Shown: positions 13,571 through 22,696, counted from the first letter of the stretch. The stretch is 45,472 nt of DNA from an uncultured Eggerthellaceae bacterium (GCA_947564425.1 CANOBU010000005.1:1-45472), one strand, 5' to 3'. Numbers and translations are program-made. The notes: a model not told the origin generated them from the letters alone.

Positions 13571-15478
13571 ATGACCCAGAACCAAGAGGGTTCCGCACCC
13601 GAGCGCAAGCATGCCCAGAAAGGGGATGCCCAGAAGGACGGCGAGAACCGCACCCGCCGCAAGCGGGAAGGGCGCGAGACGCGCTCGATCAAGCACGTGA
13701 AGCTCGAGAAGGAGCGCCCCAGCCTCACCCGCGACCAGGGAAAGAAGGAGGGGGAGGGCGCCGAGCGCGCCCCCAAGAAACAGCAGCAGCACCGCAGCCG
13801 GGGATCCAAGCGGCCCAAGGGCAGCGGCGCCGAGCTGAAGATTATACCTTTGGGCGGCCTGGATGCCATCGGCAAGAACATGACGGTGTTCGAATGCGGC
13901 AACGATATGGTGCTCGACGATGCGGGGCTCGAATTCCCCGGCGACGACCATCCCGGCATCGACCTCATCCTGCCGGATTACACCTATGTGCTCGAGAACG
14001 CAGCCAAGCTGCGGGGCATCATCGTCACCCACGGCCACGAGGACCACACCGGCAGCCTGCCCTATCTGTACAAGGACCTGGACAAGCCCGTGCCCATCTA
14101 TGCATCGAAGATGACCCTGGGGCTTATCGAGGGCAAGTTCAAGGAGCACCGCATAAAGAACGCCAAGCTGGTCGAGGTGAAGCCCGGCGACAAGGTGAAG
14201 CTGGGCTGCATCGAGGTCGAGTTCTTCGCGGTGAACCACTCCATCCCCGGGGCCCTGGGCGTGTTCCTGCGCAGCCCGGCCGGCAACGTGCTGCATACCG
14301 GCGACTTCAAGCTGGACCAAACGCCCATCGACGGCATAACCACCGACTTCGCCGCCCTCTCGCGCTTCAACCAGGAGGGCGTCGACCTCATGCTGTCCGA
14401 CTCCACCAACGCCACCAAGCGGGAGTTCACGCCGTCGGAGCGCGAGGTGGGCAAGAACCTGGCCCGCATCATCGAGCAGGCCAAGGGCCGCGTGATCATC
14501 GCATCGTTCGCCTCGCACATACACCGCATGCAGCAGATATGCGATGCCGCCGTGGCCAACGGCCGCAAGGTGGTGGTGACGGGCCGCTCCATGATCCAGA
14601 ACACCGATATCGCCCGCAAGCTGGGCTATCTGAACATCGACGATCGCGACCTGGTGGACGCCTACGAGCTGTCGGGCATCCCGCCCGAGAAGGTGGTCGT
14701 CATGTGCACCGGATCGCAGGGCGAGCCCCTCTCGGCCCTGTCGCGCATCGCCGGCGGCCTGCATAAGACCATCGAGATCGACGAGGGCGACACCGTGATA
14801 ATCTCGGCCACGCCGGTACCTGGCAACGAGAAGGCCGTGACCCGCGTGATAAACCTGCTGTCGAAGATAGGTGCCGATGTATACGATAAGTCGCGGGCCA
14901 TGGTGCATGTATCGGGCCATGCCGGCGCCGAGGAGCTGAAGCTGGTGCTGTCCATCGTGCAGCCGAAGGCGTTCATGCCCGTCCATGGCGAGGCCACGCA
15001 CCTGCGGGCCCATGCCCTGCTGGCCGAGGAGACCGGCGTGCCGGCTGACAGCGTCTTCATATGCGAGAACGGCGAGACCCTGGTGCTGGACTCGAAGGGC
15101 GTGCATCTGGGAGAGCGCGTGCAGTCCGGCGTGGTGTACGTCGACGGCCTGTCGGTGGGCGATACCTCCCAGGATGTGCTGGACGAGCGCGTCACGCTGG
15201 GAGCCCAGGGCTTTGCGGCGGTGTCGGCGGCCATCAGCCTGAAGGACCGCAAGCTGAAATCGCCCCTGGCCATCGAGATGCACGGCATAACCGGCGGAGA
15301 CGACCCCTATCTGGCCGCCGATGCCGAGAAGGCGGTGGAAGGGGCCCTCAAACGCCAGCTGGACAAGGGAGCTTCCCTGGCCGAGCTGCGCAAGGTGTGC
15401 CGCGATACGCTGCTGAACCTGCTGTGGGAGCGCACGAAGCAACGCCCCATGGTCATCGCCACCCTGCTGGAGGTCTAG
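13571..15478 (+). CDS. rnj: Ribonuclease J
   Basis: RNase J is a metallo-beta-lactamase/beta-CASP nuclease with 5'-exonuclease and endonuclease activity in mRNA decay and rRNA maturation. The metal-binding motif HGHEDH is at residues 154-159. Later motifs include the GEPLSAL segment and the HVSGHA histidine motif. The 635-residue protein is longer than the usual 555 because of a lysine/arginine/glutamate-rich N-terminal extension of about 85 residues before ELKIIPLGGLD; such tails occur in actinobacterial RNase J and may bind RNA. GAGGATCG precedes the ATG. A 20-base palindrome lies in the leader and a strong terminator follows. Confidence 0.95.
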   Translation: MTQNQEGSAPERKHAQKGDAQKDGENRTRRKREGRETRSIKHVKLEKERPSLTRDQGKKEGEGAERAPKKQQQHRSRGSKRPKGSGAELKIIPLGGLDAIGKNMTVFECGNDMVLDDAGLEFPGDDHPGIDLILPDYTYVLENAAKLRGIIVTHGHEDHTGSLPYLYKDLDKPVPIYASKMTLGLIEGKFKEHRIKNAKLVEVKPGDKVKLGCIEVEFFAVNHSIPGALGVFLRSPAGNVLHTGDFKLDQTPIDGITTDFAALSRFNQEGVDLMLSDSTNATKREFTPSEREVGKNLARIIEQAKGRVIIASFASHIHRMQQICDAAVANGRKVVVTGRSMIQNTDIARKLGYLNIDDRDLVDAYELSGIPPEKVVVMCTGSQGEPLSALSRIAGGLHKTIEIDEGDTVIISATPVPGNEKAVTRVINLLSKIGADVYDKSRAMVHVSGHAGAEELKLVLSIVQPKAFMPVHGEATHLRAHALLAEETGVPADSVFICENGETLVLDSKGVHLGERVQSGVVYVDGLSVGDTSQDVLDERVTLGAQGFAAVSAAISLKDRKLKSPLAIEMHGITGGDDPYLAADAEKAVEGALKRQLDKGASLAELRKVCRDTLLNLLWERTKQRPMVIATLLEV

Positions 15479-15511
15479 GCCCGGCGCACCTTCGGGACCA
15501 TGGACGGATGC

Positions 15512-15549
15512 ACCCACCCGAAGCCCCGGCTCGGGTGGGTTTTCTTTTG
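15512..15549 (+). terminator. Rho-independent terminator after rnj
   Basis: A perfect ten-base stem, ACCCACCCGA (15512-15521) with TCGGGTGGGT (15531-15540), encloses a nine-base loop and is followed by TTTCTTTT. It ends the dapB-dapA-rnj region. It overlaps an in-frame ATG at 15500, which argues that ftsK starts downstream of it. Confidence 0.92.
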
Positions 15550-15552
15550 CTT

Positions 15553-15558
15553 TATACT
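15553..15558 (+). promoter_or_regulatory. Possible -10 box for ftsK
   Basis: TATACT (five of six matches to TATAAT) lies just after the rnj terminator and 43 bases before the ftsK start. The -35 position falls inside the terminator stem and has no good match, so the call is tentative. Confidence 0.35.
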
Positions 15559-15601
15559 ATGCAGGAAAACAGAGTTCATTCGCAGCATAAGGAGCCGGGA
15601 A

Positions 15602-18307
15602 TTGGCTAAGAAGCAATCGGCGGCCGGAGCGCCCAAGAAGAAGGCCCAGCCGCAGCAGGGCGCCGCAGCGCCCCGGAAGAGGGCAGTGCCCCCTTCCGAG
15701 AAGAACGTCAGGCGCAAGCTGGGGTCCCAGGAGGTTCCGGCTCCCCAGGGCTTCATCGATGACCGCACCAAGCGCACCATCATCGCCATCCTGTGCATCG
15801 TGTGCGCCGTGGCCCTGCTGCTCATCGTGGTATGGCCCAGCGACGCCGTGGTGGCATCCCTCATGTCCCAAGGCCTCCATCAGGGCCTGGGCATCGGCGC
15901 CTACATCCTGCCCCTTGTATTGGTGCTCATCGGCTTCGTGTTCATCGGCAAGATCGGCAGCCGGGCCGGCGCCGGCCGCATCATAGCGGGGCTGCTCGTC
16001 ATCTACATCGGGCTCCTGGTGCTGTCGGCCCTGGCCACCCCCGGGGCTGTGGATGGCCAGGGCGCATCCACCCAGATCTTCGCCGACCGCAATACCACCC
16101 TCCACGGCGGCCTGGTGGGGGCCGGCCCCGCCTTCGTGCTGCTGATGCTGCTGGGGCTGCCGGTATCGGTCATCATAACCCTGGGCATCATCGCCGTGGG
16201 CTTCGCCATCGTGGGCTTCTCGCTTCGCCGTATCCTGGCTGCCGCCCTGGCCCGGCGCCAAGCCCGGCGCGAACGGGAGGAAGAGGAGCTCTCGGTGGTG
16301 CCCGACAGCCCGTACGTGCCCGCCACCGCTCCCGTGAGCCCCAAGCGGCGCATCCCCAGCACCCCTTCGCGCCCCCTCGTCGACGACGAGGCCCGCACCC
16401 GGCTCCTGGGCGATGACGCCGATCCCGGCGAGGGGCTGCCCCAGAGCTTCCCTGAGCCCCCGGGCTTCCTGGATATACCCTCGTTCGACGACGAGGCGCA
16501 GGAAGAAGATGGCGACACCCCCCAGCCGGAGCCCCTGCCTCCCATCACCCCGGCAGACCTCGATGCCAGCCGCCGGCGCCTCTCCGAGAGCCTGGGAGGG
16601 GAGCGGCGCAACCCGCGGGCCTCGGGCCAGACCCAGATGCTTACCCGGCGCCTGGGCCATCCGGCCCCCAAAGAGCCCGCGGAACCCGAGGCGGCCCCGG
16701 CGCAGGCCGCACCCGAAGCCGCGCCCCCCAAGAAGAAGCAGCGCAAGCCCAAAGCGACGCCGGCCGCCCTCGAGAAGAGCCCCGATGACACCTTCGCCCT
16801 GCCGGACCTCTCCCTGCTGAAGATGAGCAAGGGCAAGGTGAAGACCAAGGGGCTCGAAGAGGAGCTCCAGCGCACCGCCCAGCACCTGCAGCAGACCATG
16901 GAGGATTTCGGCATCATGGCCTCGGTGGTGGATTGGATCGCCGGCCCCACCGTCACCCTCTTCGAGGTGGATCTGCCCCCGGGCGTGAGGGTGAGCCGCC
17001 TCATGGCCCTGAAAGACGACATAGCCCTGGCCCTGGCCGCCCCCGGCGTGCGCATCTTCGCGCCGATCCCCAAGACCCACTATGTGGGCATCGAGGTGCC
17101 CAATGCCATCCGGGAGAACGTGCTGCTGGGCGATATCCTGAAATCCGTTACCGGCGGCCCCCTGGAGGTGGCCATCGGCAAGGACGTGGAGGGCCATCCC
17201 ATCATCGAGGACCTGGCCCGCATGCCCCATCTGCTCATCGGCGGCACCACCGGCTCGGGCAAATCCGTGGGCATCAACGCCATGATCATGTCCATCCTCA
17301 TGCGGGCGACCCCCTCCCAGGTGCGCTTCATCATGATCGATCCCAAGCGCGTGGAGTTCGCCCCCTACGACGGCATACCCCACTTGTACGTGCCGGTGGT
17401 CACCGAGCCCAAGGAGGCCGCCAGCGCCCTTTCCTGGGGCGTGGCCGAGATGGACCTGCGCCTGAAGACCTTCGAGGGGGCCCGGGTGCGCAATATCTCC
17501 AGCTACAATGCGCTGGTCTACGACGGGACCCTGCGCCGGAAGATCGACGAGGGGGAGCTGGCTGAATCGAAGATCAAGCATCCCCAGTTCATCGATGAGC
17601 CCATGCCCTATATCGTCATCGTCATCGATGAGCTGGCCGACCTCATGATGAACGTGGGCAAGGAAGTGGAGTTCTCCATCAGCCGCATCGCCCAGCTGGC
17701 CCGTGCGGCGGGCATCCACCTCATCGTGGCCACCCAGCGCCCCTCGGCCAATGTGGTGACGGGCCTCATCAAGGCCAACATAACCACCCGCATCGCCTAC
17801 AACGTGGCCTCGGGCCTCGATTCCCGCGTCATCTTGGATACCACGGGGGCCGAGAGCCTCATAGGCCTGGGCGACCTCCTCATCTCCAAACCGGAATACG
17901 GCAAACCCCTGCGCGTCCAGGGCTGCTACACCTCCGACGAGGAAATTGCAGAAGTTGTGGAGTTCATCAAGGCCCAGGGTGAGCCGGACTACCACTCCGA
18001 GATCCTGAAGACCAACCTCGTCACCCTGGGAGATTCGGCCCCTGACGGCTCGGGGGGCACCGGTGGCGGCGATGATCCCCTGGTGTGGGAGGCCGCCGAG
18101 ATCGTGGTGTCCACGGGCATGGGCTCCACTTCGAATATCCAGCGCAAGCTGAAGGTCGGATATGCCCGGGCAGGCCGTATAATGGATATGCTCGAAGAAA
18201 AGGGTGTCGTCGGTGCCCCCAACGGCTCGAAGCCGCGGGAGGTGCTGGTGGATGCCATGGAGCTCGAAACGCTGAAGGCCTTCGAGGCGGCCGATGAACG
18301 GGAATGA
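15602..18307 (+). CDS. ftsK: DNA translocase FtsK/SpoIIIE
   Basis: FtsK pumps chromosomal DNA through the division septum. The 901-residue protein has a lysine-rich N-terminus, four predicted transmembrane helices (about residues 58-80, 95-118, 124-147 and 172-208), a Pro/Ala/Glu-rich linker of about 200 residues, the motor with Walker A GGTTGSGKS (about 547-555) and Walker B IVIDELADLM (about 670), and a C-terminal winged gamma domain (about 826-901) for KOPS-type sequence recognition. The TTG start at 15602 is chosen because AAGGAG lies seven bases upstream; an upstream in-frame ATG at 15500 would place the terminator inside the gene. The stop overlaps the region just before the following HTH gene. 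Confidence 0.95.
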   Translation: MAKKQSAAGAPKKKAQPQQGAAAPRKRAVPPSEKNVRRKLGSQEVPAPQGFIDDRTKRTIIAILCIVCAVALLLIVVWPSDAVVASLMSQGLHQGLGIGAYILPLVLVLIGFVFIGKIGSRAGAGRIIAGLLVIYIGLLVLSALATPGAVDGQGASTQIFADRNTTLHGGLVGAGPAFVLLMLLGLPVSVIITLGIIAVGFAIVGFSLRRILAAALARRQARREREEEELSVVPDSPYVPATAPVSPKRRIPSTPSRPLVDDEARTRLLGDDADPGEGLPQSFPEPPGFLDIPSFDDEAQEEDGDTPQPEPLPPITPADLDASRRRLSESLGGERRNPRASGQTQMLTRRLGHPAPKEPAEPEAAPAQAAPEAAPPKKKQRKPKATPAALEKSPDDTFALPDLSLLKMSKGKVKTKGLEEELQRTAQHLQQTMEDFGIMASVVDWIAGPTVTLFEVDLPPGVRVSRLMALKDDIALALAAPGVRIFAPIPKTHYVGIEVPNAIRENVLLGDILKSVTGGPLEVAIGKDVEGHPIIEDLARMPHLLIGGTTGSGKSVGINAMIMSILMRATPSQVRFIMIDPKRVEFAPYDGIPHLYVPVVTEPKEAASALSWGVAEMDLRLKTFEGARVRNISSYNALVYDGTLRRKIDEGELAESKIKHPQFIDEPMPYIVIVIDELADLMMNVGKEVEFSISRIAQLARAAGIHLIVATQRPSANVVTGLIKANITTRIAYNVASGLDSRVILDTTGAESLIGLGDLLISKPEYGKPLRVQGCYTSDEEIAEVVEFIKAQGEPDYHSEILKTNLVTLGDSAPDGSGGTGGGDDPLVWEAAEIVVSTGMGSTSNIQRKLKVGYARAGRIMDMLEEKGVVGAPNGSKPREVLVDAMELETLKAFEAADERE

Positions 18308-18321
18308 TGAAGGAGGGGACC

Positions 18322-19623
18322 GTGGCTCAGGTGACATCAGGCAAGGTGCTGCGTGAGACGCGCGAGCGCAAGGGCTATGACCTCACGACGGTTGCCCGGC
18401 GCCTGCGTATCCGCCCCGACATACTCCGTGCCATCGAGTCGAACGATTTCTCATCCATGCCGCCCCGGGGCTACACCCGCAATATGGTGAACGCCTATGC
18501 CCGGTTGCTGGGCCTGAATCCCACCGAGATCGTGAATATGTATCTGAACGAGGCCTACGCCCATCAGGTGGAGCGTGCCCGATCGAACCCTTCGGGCAGC
18601 TTCTCCGGAAGCCGCAGCCGCCAAACGCGCTCGCCGCGCTCGTCTCGGGCGGATCGCGGGGCCGCGGATGCCTACGACGACTACGACCCCGATTACGATG
18701 CAGGCTATGATGACGGCTACGACCGGGCGCCCCGCACCCGCGAGCGCTCGGAGCGCAATGGCAGCCGGCGCCTCTACGACGACCGCACCCGGTATTCCCG
18801 CGACGACTACGGCTACGGACGCGAGCGCGCGGCCCGGGATGACCGCGGCAGCCGCGACTTCAAGAGCCATCACTCGTCGTATCCATCGTCGAACTACAAC
18901 ATCTACGACGACAAGCGCAGCCGCCGCGGCAGCCGGCGCCAGATACATGTGGGGCAGACCCCCATGGAGTACTCCGCCCCGCGGCTTCCCGGTTGGATGA
19001 GCGGGCGTCTGCCCTTCGTCATCGCCATCGTCGCGGTAATCGTCGCAGTGGTGGTCGTATGCTTCTTCGTCTTCGGCGGCAACGGAGGCAACGGGGCCGA
19101 GGATGTATCGTCGCTGCCGGTGTCGGGCATCAACGACACCACGGGCACCCAGGACGGCGCCCAGGATGAGGATCTTGCCGTCGAGGTGGCCCCCACCAGC
19201 GCACGCATCGTCTACGAGGTGGGCGAGGGCAACGAGGTGTACCTCGAGACCTACGAGGACTCCACCACCCCCACCGCCGATATCCTGCAGGGCCCCGAGC
19301 AGAAGACCGTCGAGACCACCGGCGTATGGACCATCACCACCTTCACGCCGGACCTGATCAAGATCACCGTGAACGGCGAGGAGGTGCAGCTGAAATCCAG
19401 CGACGAGTACAACGGCATGTACGCCTATACCGTCGACTTCCCGAAGATGCTGGAGGACTGGCGCGCCACCCATACCTCCAAGCAATCCCAGCGCCAGGCC
19501 GCCGTGAACTCGGCCGTCAACGCCGCCAATGCGGCCAACGCCTCATCCTCGTCCGCCGCTGCCGCCTCCGGCAGCACGGGGGACGGCTCGGCCGCCTCCG
19601 GCGCCTCGGCGGCGACGCAATAG
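18322..19623 (+). CDS. RodZ-like helix-turn-helix membrane protein
   Basis: The 433-residue protein has an N-terminal Cro/C1-type HTH of the RodZ class (about residues 5-75, with VLRETRERKGYDLTTVARRL), a basic and Asp/Tyr/Arg-rich low-complexity stretch (about 90-220), one transmembrane helix (about 229-253) and an extracytoplasmic DUF4115-like domain, ending in an Ala/Ser-rich tail. RodZ links MreB to the cell-wall elongation machinery; no mreB is visible here, so the function is inferred from architecture only. The GTG at 18322 is preferred over an ATG at 18304 because AAGGAGG lies at 18310-18316. It follows ftsK by 14 bases and is probably cotranscribed. Confidence 0.85.
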   Translation: MAQVTSGKVLRETRERKGYDLTTVARRLRIRPDILRAIESNDFSSMPPRGYTRNMVNAYARLLGLNPTEIVNMYLNEAYAHQVERARSNPSGSFSGSRSRQTRSPRSSRADRGAADAYDDYDPDYDAGYDDGYDRAPRTRERSERNGSRRLYDDRTRYSRDDYGYGRERAARDDRGSRDFKSHHSSYPSSNYNIYDDKRSRRGSRRQIHVGQTPMEYSAPRLPGWMSGRLPFVIAIVAVIVAVVVVCFFVFGGNGGNGAEDVSSLPVSGINDTTGTQDGAQDEDLAVEVAPTSARIVYEVGEGNEVYLETYEDSTTPTADILQGPEQKTVETTGVWTITTFTPDLIKITVNGEEVQLKSSDEYNGMYAYTVDFPKMLEDWRATHTSKQSQRQAAVNSAVNAANAANASSSSAAAASGSTGDGSAASGASAATQ

Positions 19624-19648
19624 CCCCGTACCCGGAAGGAAGGTCCCC

Positions 19649-20146
19649 ATGGCCAAGGAATCAAGCTTCGACGTCGTATCGACCCTGGATATGCAGGAGG
19701 TCGACAACGCCTTCCAGCAAGCGAGAAAGGAGCTCTCGCAGCGCTACGACCTGAAGGACTCCGGTTCGAAGCTGGACCTGGACAAAGCCGCCAAGAAGAT
19801 AACCGTGAACGCCCCCGGCGATTTCGTGGCCGGCCAGGTGATCGACATCGTGAACTCGAAGCTGGTCAAGCGCGGCATCGACCTGGCCGCCGTGAAGTGG
19901 TCGGGTGCCCAGGACGCCGCCGGCGGCACCGTGCAGCGCACCGGCACGCTGGTCGAAGGCATCGAGCGCGATATCTCCGGCGCCATCAACAAGGACATCA
20001 AGGCGCAGAAATTCAAGGTGAAGGTGCAGATCGAGGGGGACCACCTGCGTGTGAGCTCCCCCTCGCGCGACACCCTGCAGGAGGTCATCTCGTTCCTGAA
20101 GGAGCAGGACTACGGCCAGCCGCTCCAATACACCAACTACCGCTAG
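19649..20146 (+). CDS. YajQ family nucleotide-binding protein
   Basis: A 165-residue YajQ/UPF0234 protein. It has the family start ESSFDVVSTLDMQEVDNA, the KxLSQRYDLKDS-like segment and the ending EQDYGQPLQYTNYR. Family members bind nucleotides, and some bind cyclic di-GMP or RNA in other bacteria; no such partner is evident here. The ATG at 19649 has GGAAGGAAGG upstream with good spacing and gives the usual length. It lies 25 bases after the RodZ-like gene and nine bases before rimO, within the same apparent transcript. Confidence 0.93.
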   Translation: MAKESSFDVVSTLDMQEVDNAFQQARKELSQRYDLKDSGSKLDLDKAAKKITVNAPGDFVAGQVIDIVNSKLVKRGIDLAAVKWSGAQDAAGGTVQRTGTLVEGIERDISGAINKDIKAQKFKVKVQIEGDHLRVSSPSRDTLQEVISFLKEQDYGQPLQYTNYR

Positions 20147-20155
20147 GTCCGGCAG

Positions 20156-21466
20156 GTGGAGGGAAGAACCCGAACCGTCGCCTTCGTCACCTTGGGTTGC
20201 GCCAAGAACGAGGTGGATAGCCGCGATATGGCCGCCCTTCTGGCCCAAGCGGGCTATCGCATAGCCGACGACCCCGAACGGGCCGATGCCATCATCGTGA
20301 ACACCTGCTCGTTCATCCAGCCCGCGACCGAGGAGAGCATCGAGGCCATCCTGGATGCGGCCGCCCTCGACGGCGTGCGGGGCGGCGCCGTCCCCTTGGT
20401 GGTGGCGGGCTGCATGCCGGCGCGCTACGGCGACGAGCTGGCGGCGGAGCTGCCCGAGGCGGCGGCCTTCGTGCCGTGCAGCCGCGAGGATTCCATCGCG
20501 GAGGTGCTCGACGGCCTGCTGGGCGGCCCTTCGGCATGCGCCGCTGCGCCCCCGGCGGACGCCGCAGCAGACGGCGGCCCCTCGGCCTATGTGAAGATAT
20601 CCGACGGCTGCGACCGCTTCTGCTCGTATTGCACCATCCCCTTCATACGGGGGCGCTACCATTCGTTTCCGCAGCAGGACATCCAGCGGGAGGTTGCGGC
20701 CCTGGTTGCCGCCGGCAAGCGCGAGATCGTCCTGGTGGCCCAGGATACGGGCCGCTGGGGCACCGACCTGCCCGAGCCCTCCACCCTGGCGGCGCTGGTC
20801 GACACGTTGGCCGAAGCCCATCCGGACACCTGGTTCCGGCTGATGTACATACAGCCCGAGGGCATAACGGACGAGCTGGTCGACGCCGTGGCCTCCCATG
20901 GGAACATCTGCAGCTATCTCGACATACCCCTGCAGCACTGCAACGGCGATATCCTGAAGGCGATGAACCGCACGGGGGATGCCGGGCGGTTCCTGGAGCT
21001 TATAGGCAGGCTGCGCCGCGATGTGCCCGATGTCGCCCTGCGCACGACGCTCATCTGCGGATTCCCCGGCGAGACGGAGGAGCAGTTCGAGGAGCTGTGC
21101 GATTTCGTGGAGGAGGCCGAGCTCGACTATGTGGGCATCTTCCCGTTCTCGCCCGAAGACGGCACCCGCGCCGCAGAGCTGCCGGGGCAAGTGGACGACG
21201 ATACCAAGCAGGAGCGCACCCAACGGCTCCGCGATATCGCCGATGCCGTGTCGTCGGCCGTCATAGCCCGGCGCGTGGGCCGGCGGGTACCCGTGCTGGT
21301 ATGCGGCATCGAAGAGGACGGCCAGCGGTTCGGCCGCACCCAGGCCCAGGCTCCCGAGGTCGACGGCGCCACCTTCCTCGATGCCGGAGAACCGGGCGAT
21401 ATGCCGACCTGCGTGATAACCGACACGCTGATCTACGAGATGGAGGGCGAGGTCTGTGGCCGCTGA
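20156..21466 (+). CDS. rimO: Ribosomal protein S12 methylthiotransferase RimO
   Basis: RimO is the radical-SAM enzyme that methylthiolates an aspartate of ribosomal protein S12. The RimO-specific form of the first motif, FVTLGCAKNEVDS, is present, with VNTCSFI and VAGCMPARY providing the other MTTase-domain cysteines. The SAM cluster motif DGCDRFCSYC spans residues 150-159 (cysteines 152, 156 and 159). A C-terminal TRAM-like region completes the 436 residues. The GTG at 20156 is nine bases after the yajQ-family gene. Its last 11 bases overlap the next gene, suggesting coupling. RimO-pgsA-cinA is a conserved neighbourhood in many Gram-positives. Confidence 0.95.
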   Translation: MEGRTRTVAFVTLGCAKNEVDSRDMAALLAQAGYRIADDPERADAIIVNTCSFIQPATEESIEAILDAAALDGVRGGAVPLVVAGCMPARYGDELAAELPEAAAFVPCSREDSIAEVLDGLLGGPSACAAAPPADAAADGGPSAYVKISDGCDRFCSYCTIPFIRGRYHSFPQQDIQREVAALVAAGKREIVLVAQDTGRWGTDLPEPSTLAALVDTLAEAHPDTWFRLMYIQPEGITDELVDAVASHGNICSYLDIPLQHCNGDILKAMNRTGDAGRFLELIGRLRRDVPDVALRTTLICGFPGETEEQFEELCDFVEEAELDYVGIFPFSPEDGTRAAELPGQVDDDTKQERTQRLRDIADAVSSAVIARRVGRRVPVLVCGIEEDGQRFGRTQAQAPEVDGATFLDAGEPGDMPTCVITDTLIYEMEGEVCGR

Positions 21467-22607
21467 GCGGGGAAGCCGGGGGATCTGGACCCCCTCCAAC
21501 ATAATCACCTTGGTGCGCATCCTGCTGGTGCCGGTGTTCGTGGCCGTCCTGCTGGCGCCCTGGCCCCAGTGGTTCGGCCTGGACCTCGTGCTCCACGAGA
21601 GCCTCAAGCGCTTCATCGCCGCCATCGTGTTCGTCTTCATATCAGGAACCGACTGGCTCGACGGATATTTGGCCCGCAGCCGGGGCGAGGTTACGGATTT
21701 CGGCAAGTTCATGGACCCCTTGGCCGACAAGATCCTGGTGGCTGCCGCGCTGATAAGCCTCGTGGAGCTGGATGCGCTGCCCACCTGGGTCGTCCTCATC
21801 ATCCTGGCCCGCGAGTTCATAGTCAGCGGCGTGCGCATGATGGCAGCAAGCAAGGGCGTCGTGATAGCCGCCAGCATGCTGGGGAAGTTCAAGACGGTCT
21901 TCCAGATGGCCGCCATCGTGCTGTTCGTCATCAAGGATTCCCACGCCCAGGATTCCATCCAGGCCGCCATCCACGACCCTCTGTGGGATATCAGCTGGAT
22001 CGTCATGGCCATCGCCTTGGCGCTCACCATCATCTCGCTCGTCGACTACCTGGTGAAGGCACGGCCGCTGTTCGGCCTGGGCAACCCCGCTGCCGCCGGG
22101 GGCCAAGGCGAGCCGCTGCCGCCGGTCGATGAGGCCCTGCTGGGATCGCTGGCCGATGCCGTGGTCTCGCGCGCGTTGCAGACGGGGGGCACCGTGGCCG
22201 CCGCCGAGAGCCTCACCGGCGGCATGATAGGGGAGGCCCTCACGCGCATCCCGGGATCATCGGCCGCCTTCAAGGGCGGCATCGTGAGCTATACGAACGA
22301 GGTCAAAGGGCGGCTTTTGGGAGTGCCGCGCGACGTATTGGACGGGGAGGGGGCCGTGAGCCGCTCCTGCGCGCTGGCGATGGCCGACGGGGCGCGCCGG
22401 GCTTTGGACGCCCAGGTGGCCGTGGCAGTCACCGGCATTGCGGGCCCCGGGGGGGCCGAACCCGGCAAACCCGTGGGCACCGTATGGGCCGCCATAGCGA
22501 CCGCAGGGGAGAGCCGGGCCGAGCGGTTCTGCTTCGAGGGCAGCCGCGAGGAGGTGCGCCTGCAAACGGCGGCGCGGGCCCTCGAGATGCTGCTGGCGGA
22601 GCTCTAG
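21456..22607 (+). CDS. Fused phosphatidylglycerophosphate synthase (PgsA) and CinA/PncC amidohydrolase
   Basis: One 383-residue frame joins two enzymes normally made separately. Residues 1 to about 205 form a CDP-alcohol phosphatidyltransferase with several transmembrane helices and an exact signature: D-G-x2-A-R-x8-G-x3-D-x3-D (DGYLAR ... GKFMDPLADK), fitting PgsA, which makes phosphatidylglycerol phosphate. After a linker of about 20 residues, residues 225-383 form a CinA C-terminal domain (AAESLTGG, YTNEVK, VTGIAGPGG), the nicotinamide-nucleotide amidohydrolase fold that recycles NMN. pgsA and cinA are neighbours in many Gram-positives, so a fusion is plausible; no stop or frameshift separates them here. 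The GTG start follows GGAGGGCGAGG and overlaps rimO by 11 bases. The nucleotide-binding N-terminal part of full-length CinA is absent. Confidence 0.9.
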   Translation: MAAERGSRGIWTPSNIITLVRILLVPVFVAVLLAPWPQWFGLDLVLHESLKRFIAAIVFVFISGTDWLDGYLARSRGEVTDFGKFMDPLADKILVAAALISLVELDALPTWVVLIILAREFIVSGVRMMAASKGVVIAASMLGKFKTVFQMAAIVLFVIKDSHAQDSIQAAIHDPLWDISWIVMAIALALTIISLVDYLVKARPLFGLGNPAAAGGQGEPLPPVDEALLGSLADAVVSRALQTGGTVAAAESLTGGMIGEALTRIPGSSAAFKGGIVSYTNEVKGRLLGVPRDVLDGEGAVSRSCALAMADGARRALDAQVAVAVTGIAGPGGAEPGKPVGTVWAAIATAGESRAERFCFEGSREEVRLQTAARALEMLLAEL

Positions 22608-22676
22608 GGCGCATCCCATCCCCATCCTTGCGGAAATGCCCCTGCATCCCTGTTGGGAACCGGTTGGAACCGCCGG

Positions 22677-22696
22677 GGCGATCCGTGGCGATCCGT
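22677..22696. repeat. Perfect tandem ten-base repeat upstream of recA
   Basis: GGCGATCCGT occurs at 22677-22686 and again at 22687-22696, followed by a degenerate copy. Just before it, two related segments built on TTGG and AACCG lie about 11 bases apart (22654-22672). Repeats of about one helical turn can mark a protein-binding site, but no regulator is suggested by the sequence. Confidence 0.4.

Noticed and set aside
12503-15517. Antisense open frame of about 1000 codons over dapA and rnj
   Set aside because: High GC leaves long stop-free antisense frames. The product is His/Gly/Ala-rich without known domains, whereas the plus-strand frames encode clear DapA and RNase J.
15557-18337. Antisense open frame of about 900 codons over ftsK
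   Set aside because: It is the mirror of the FtsK codons, with low-complexity composition and no recognisable motif.
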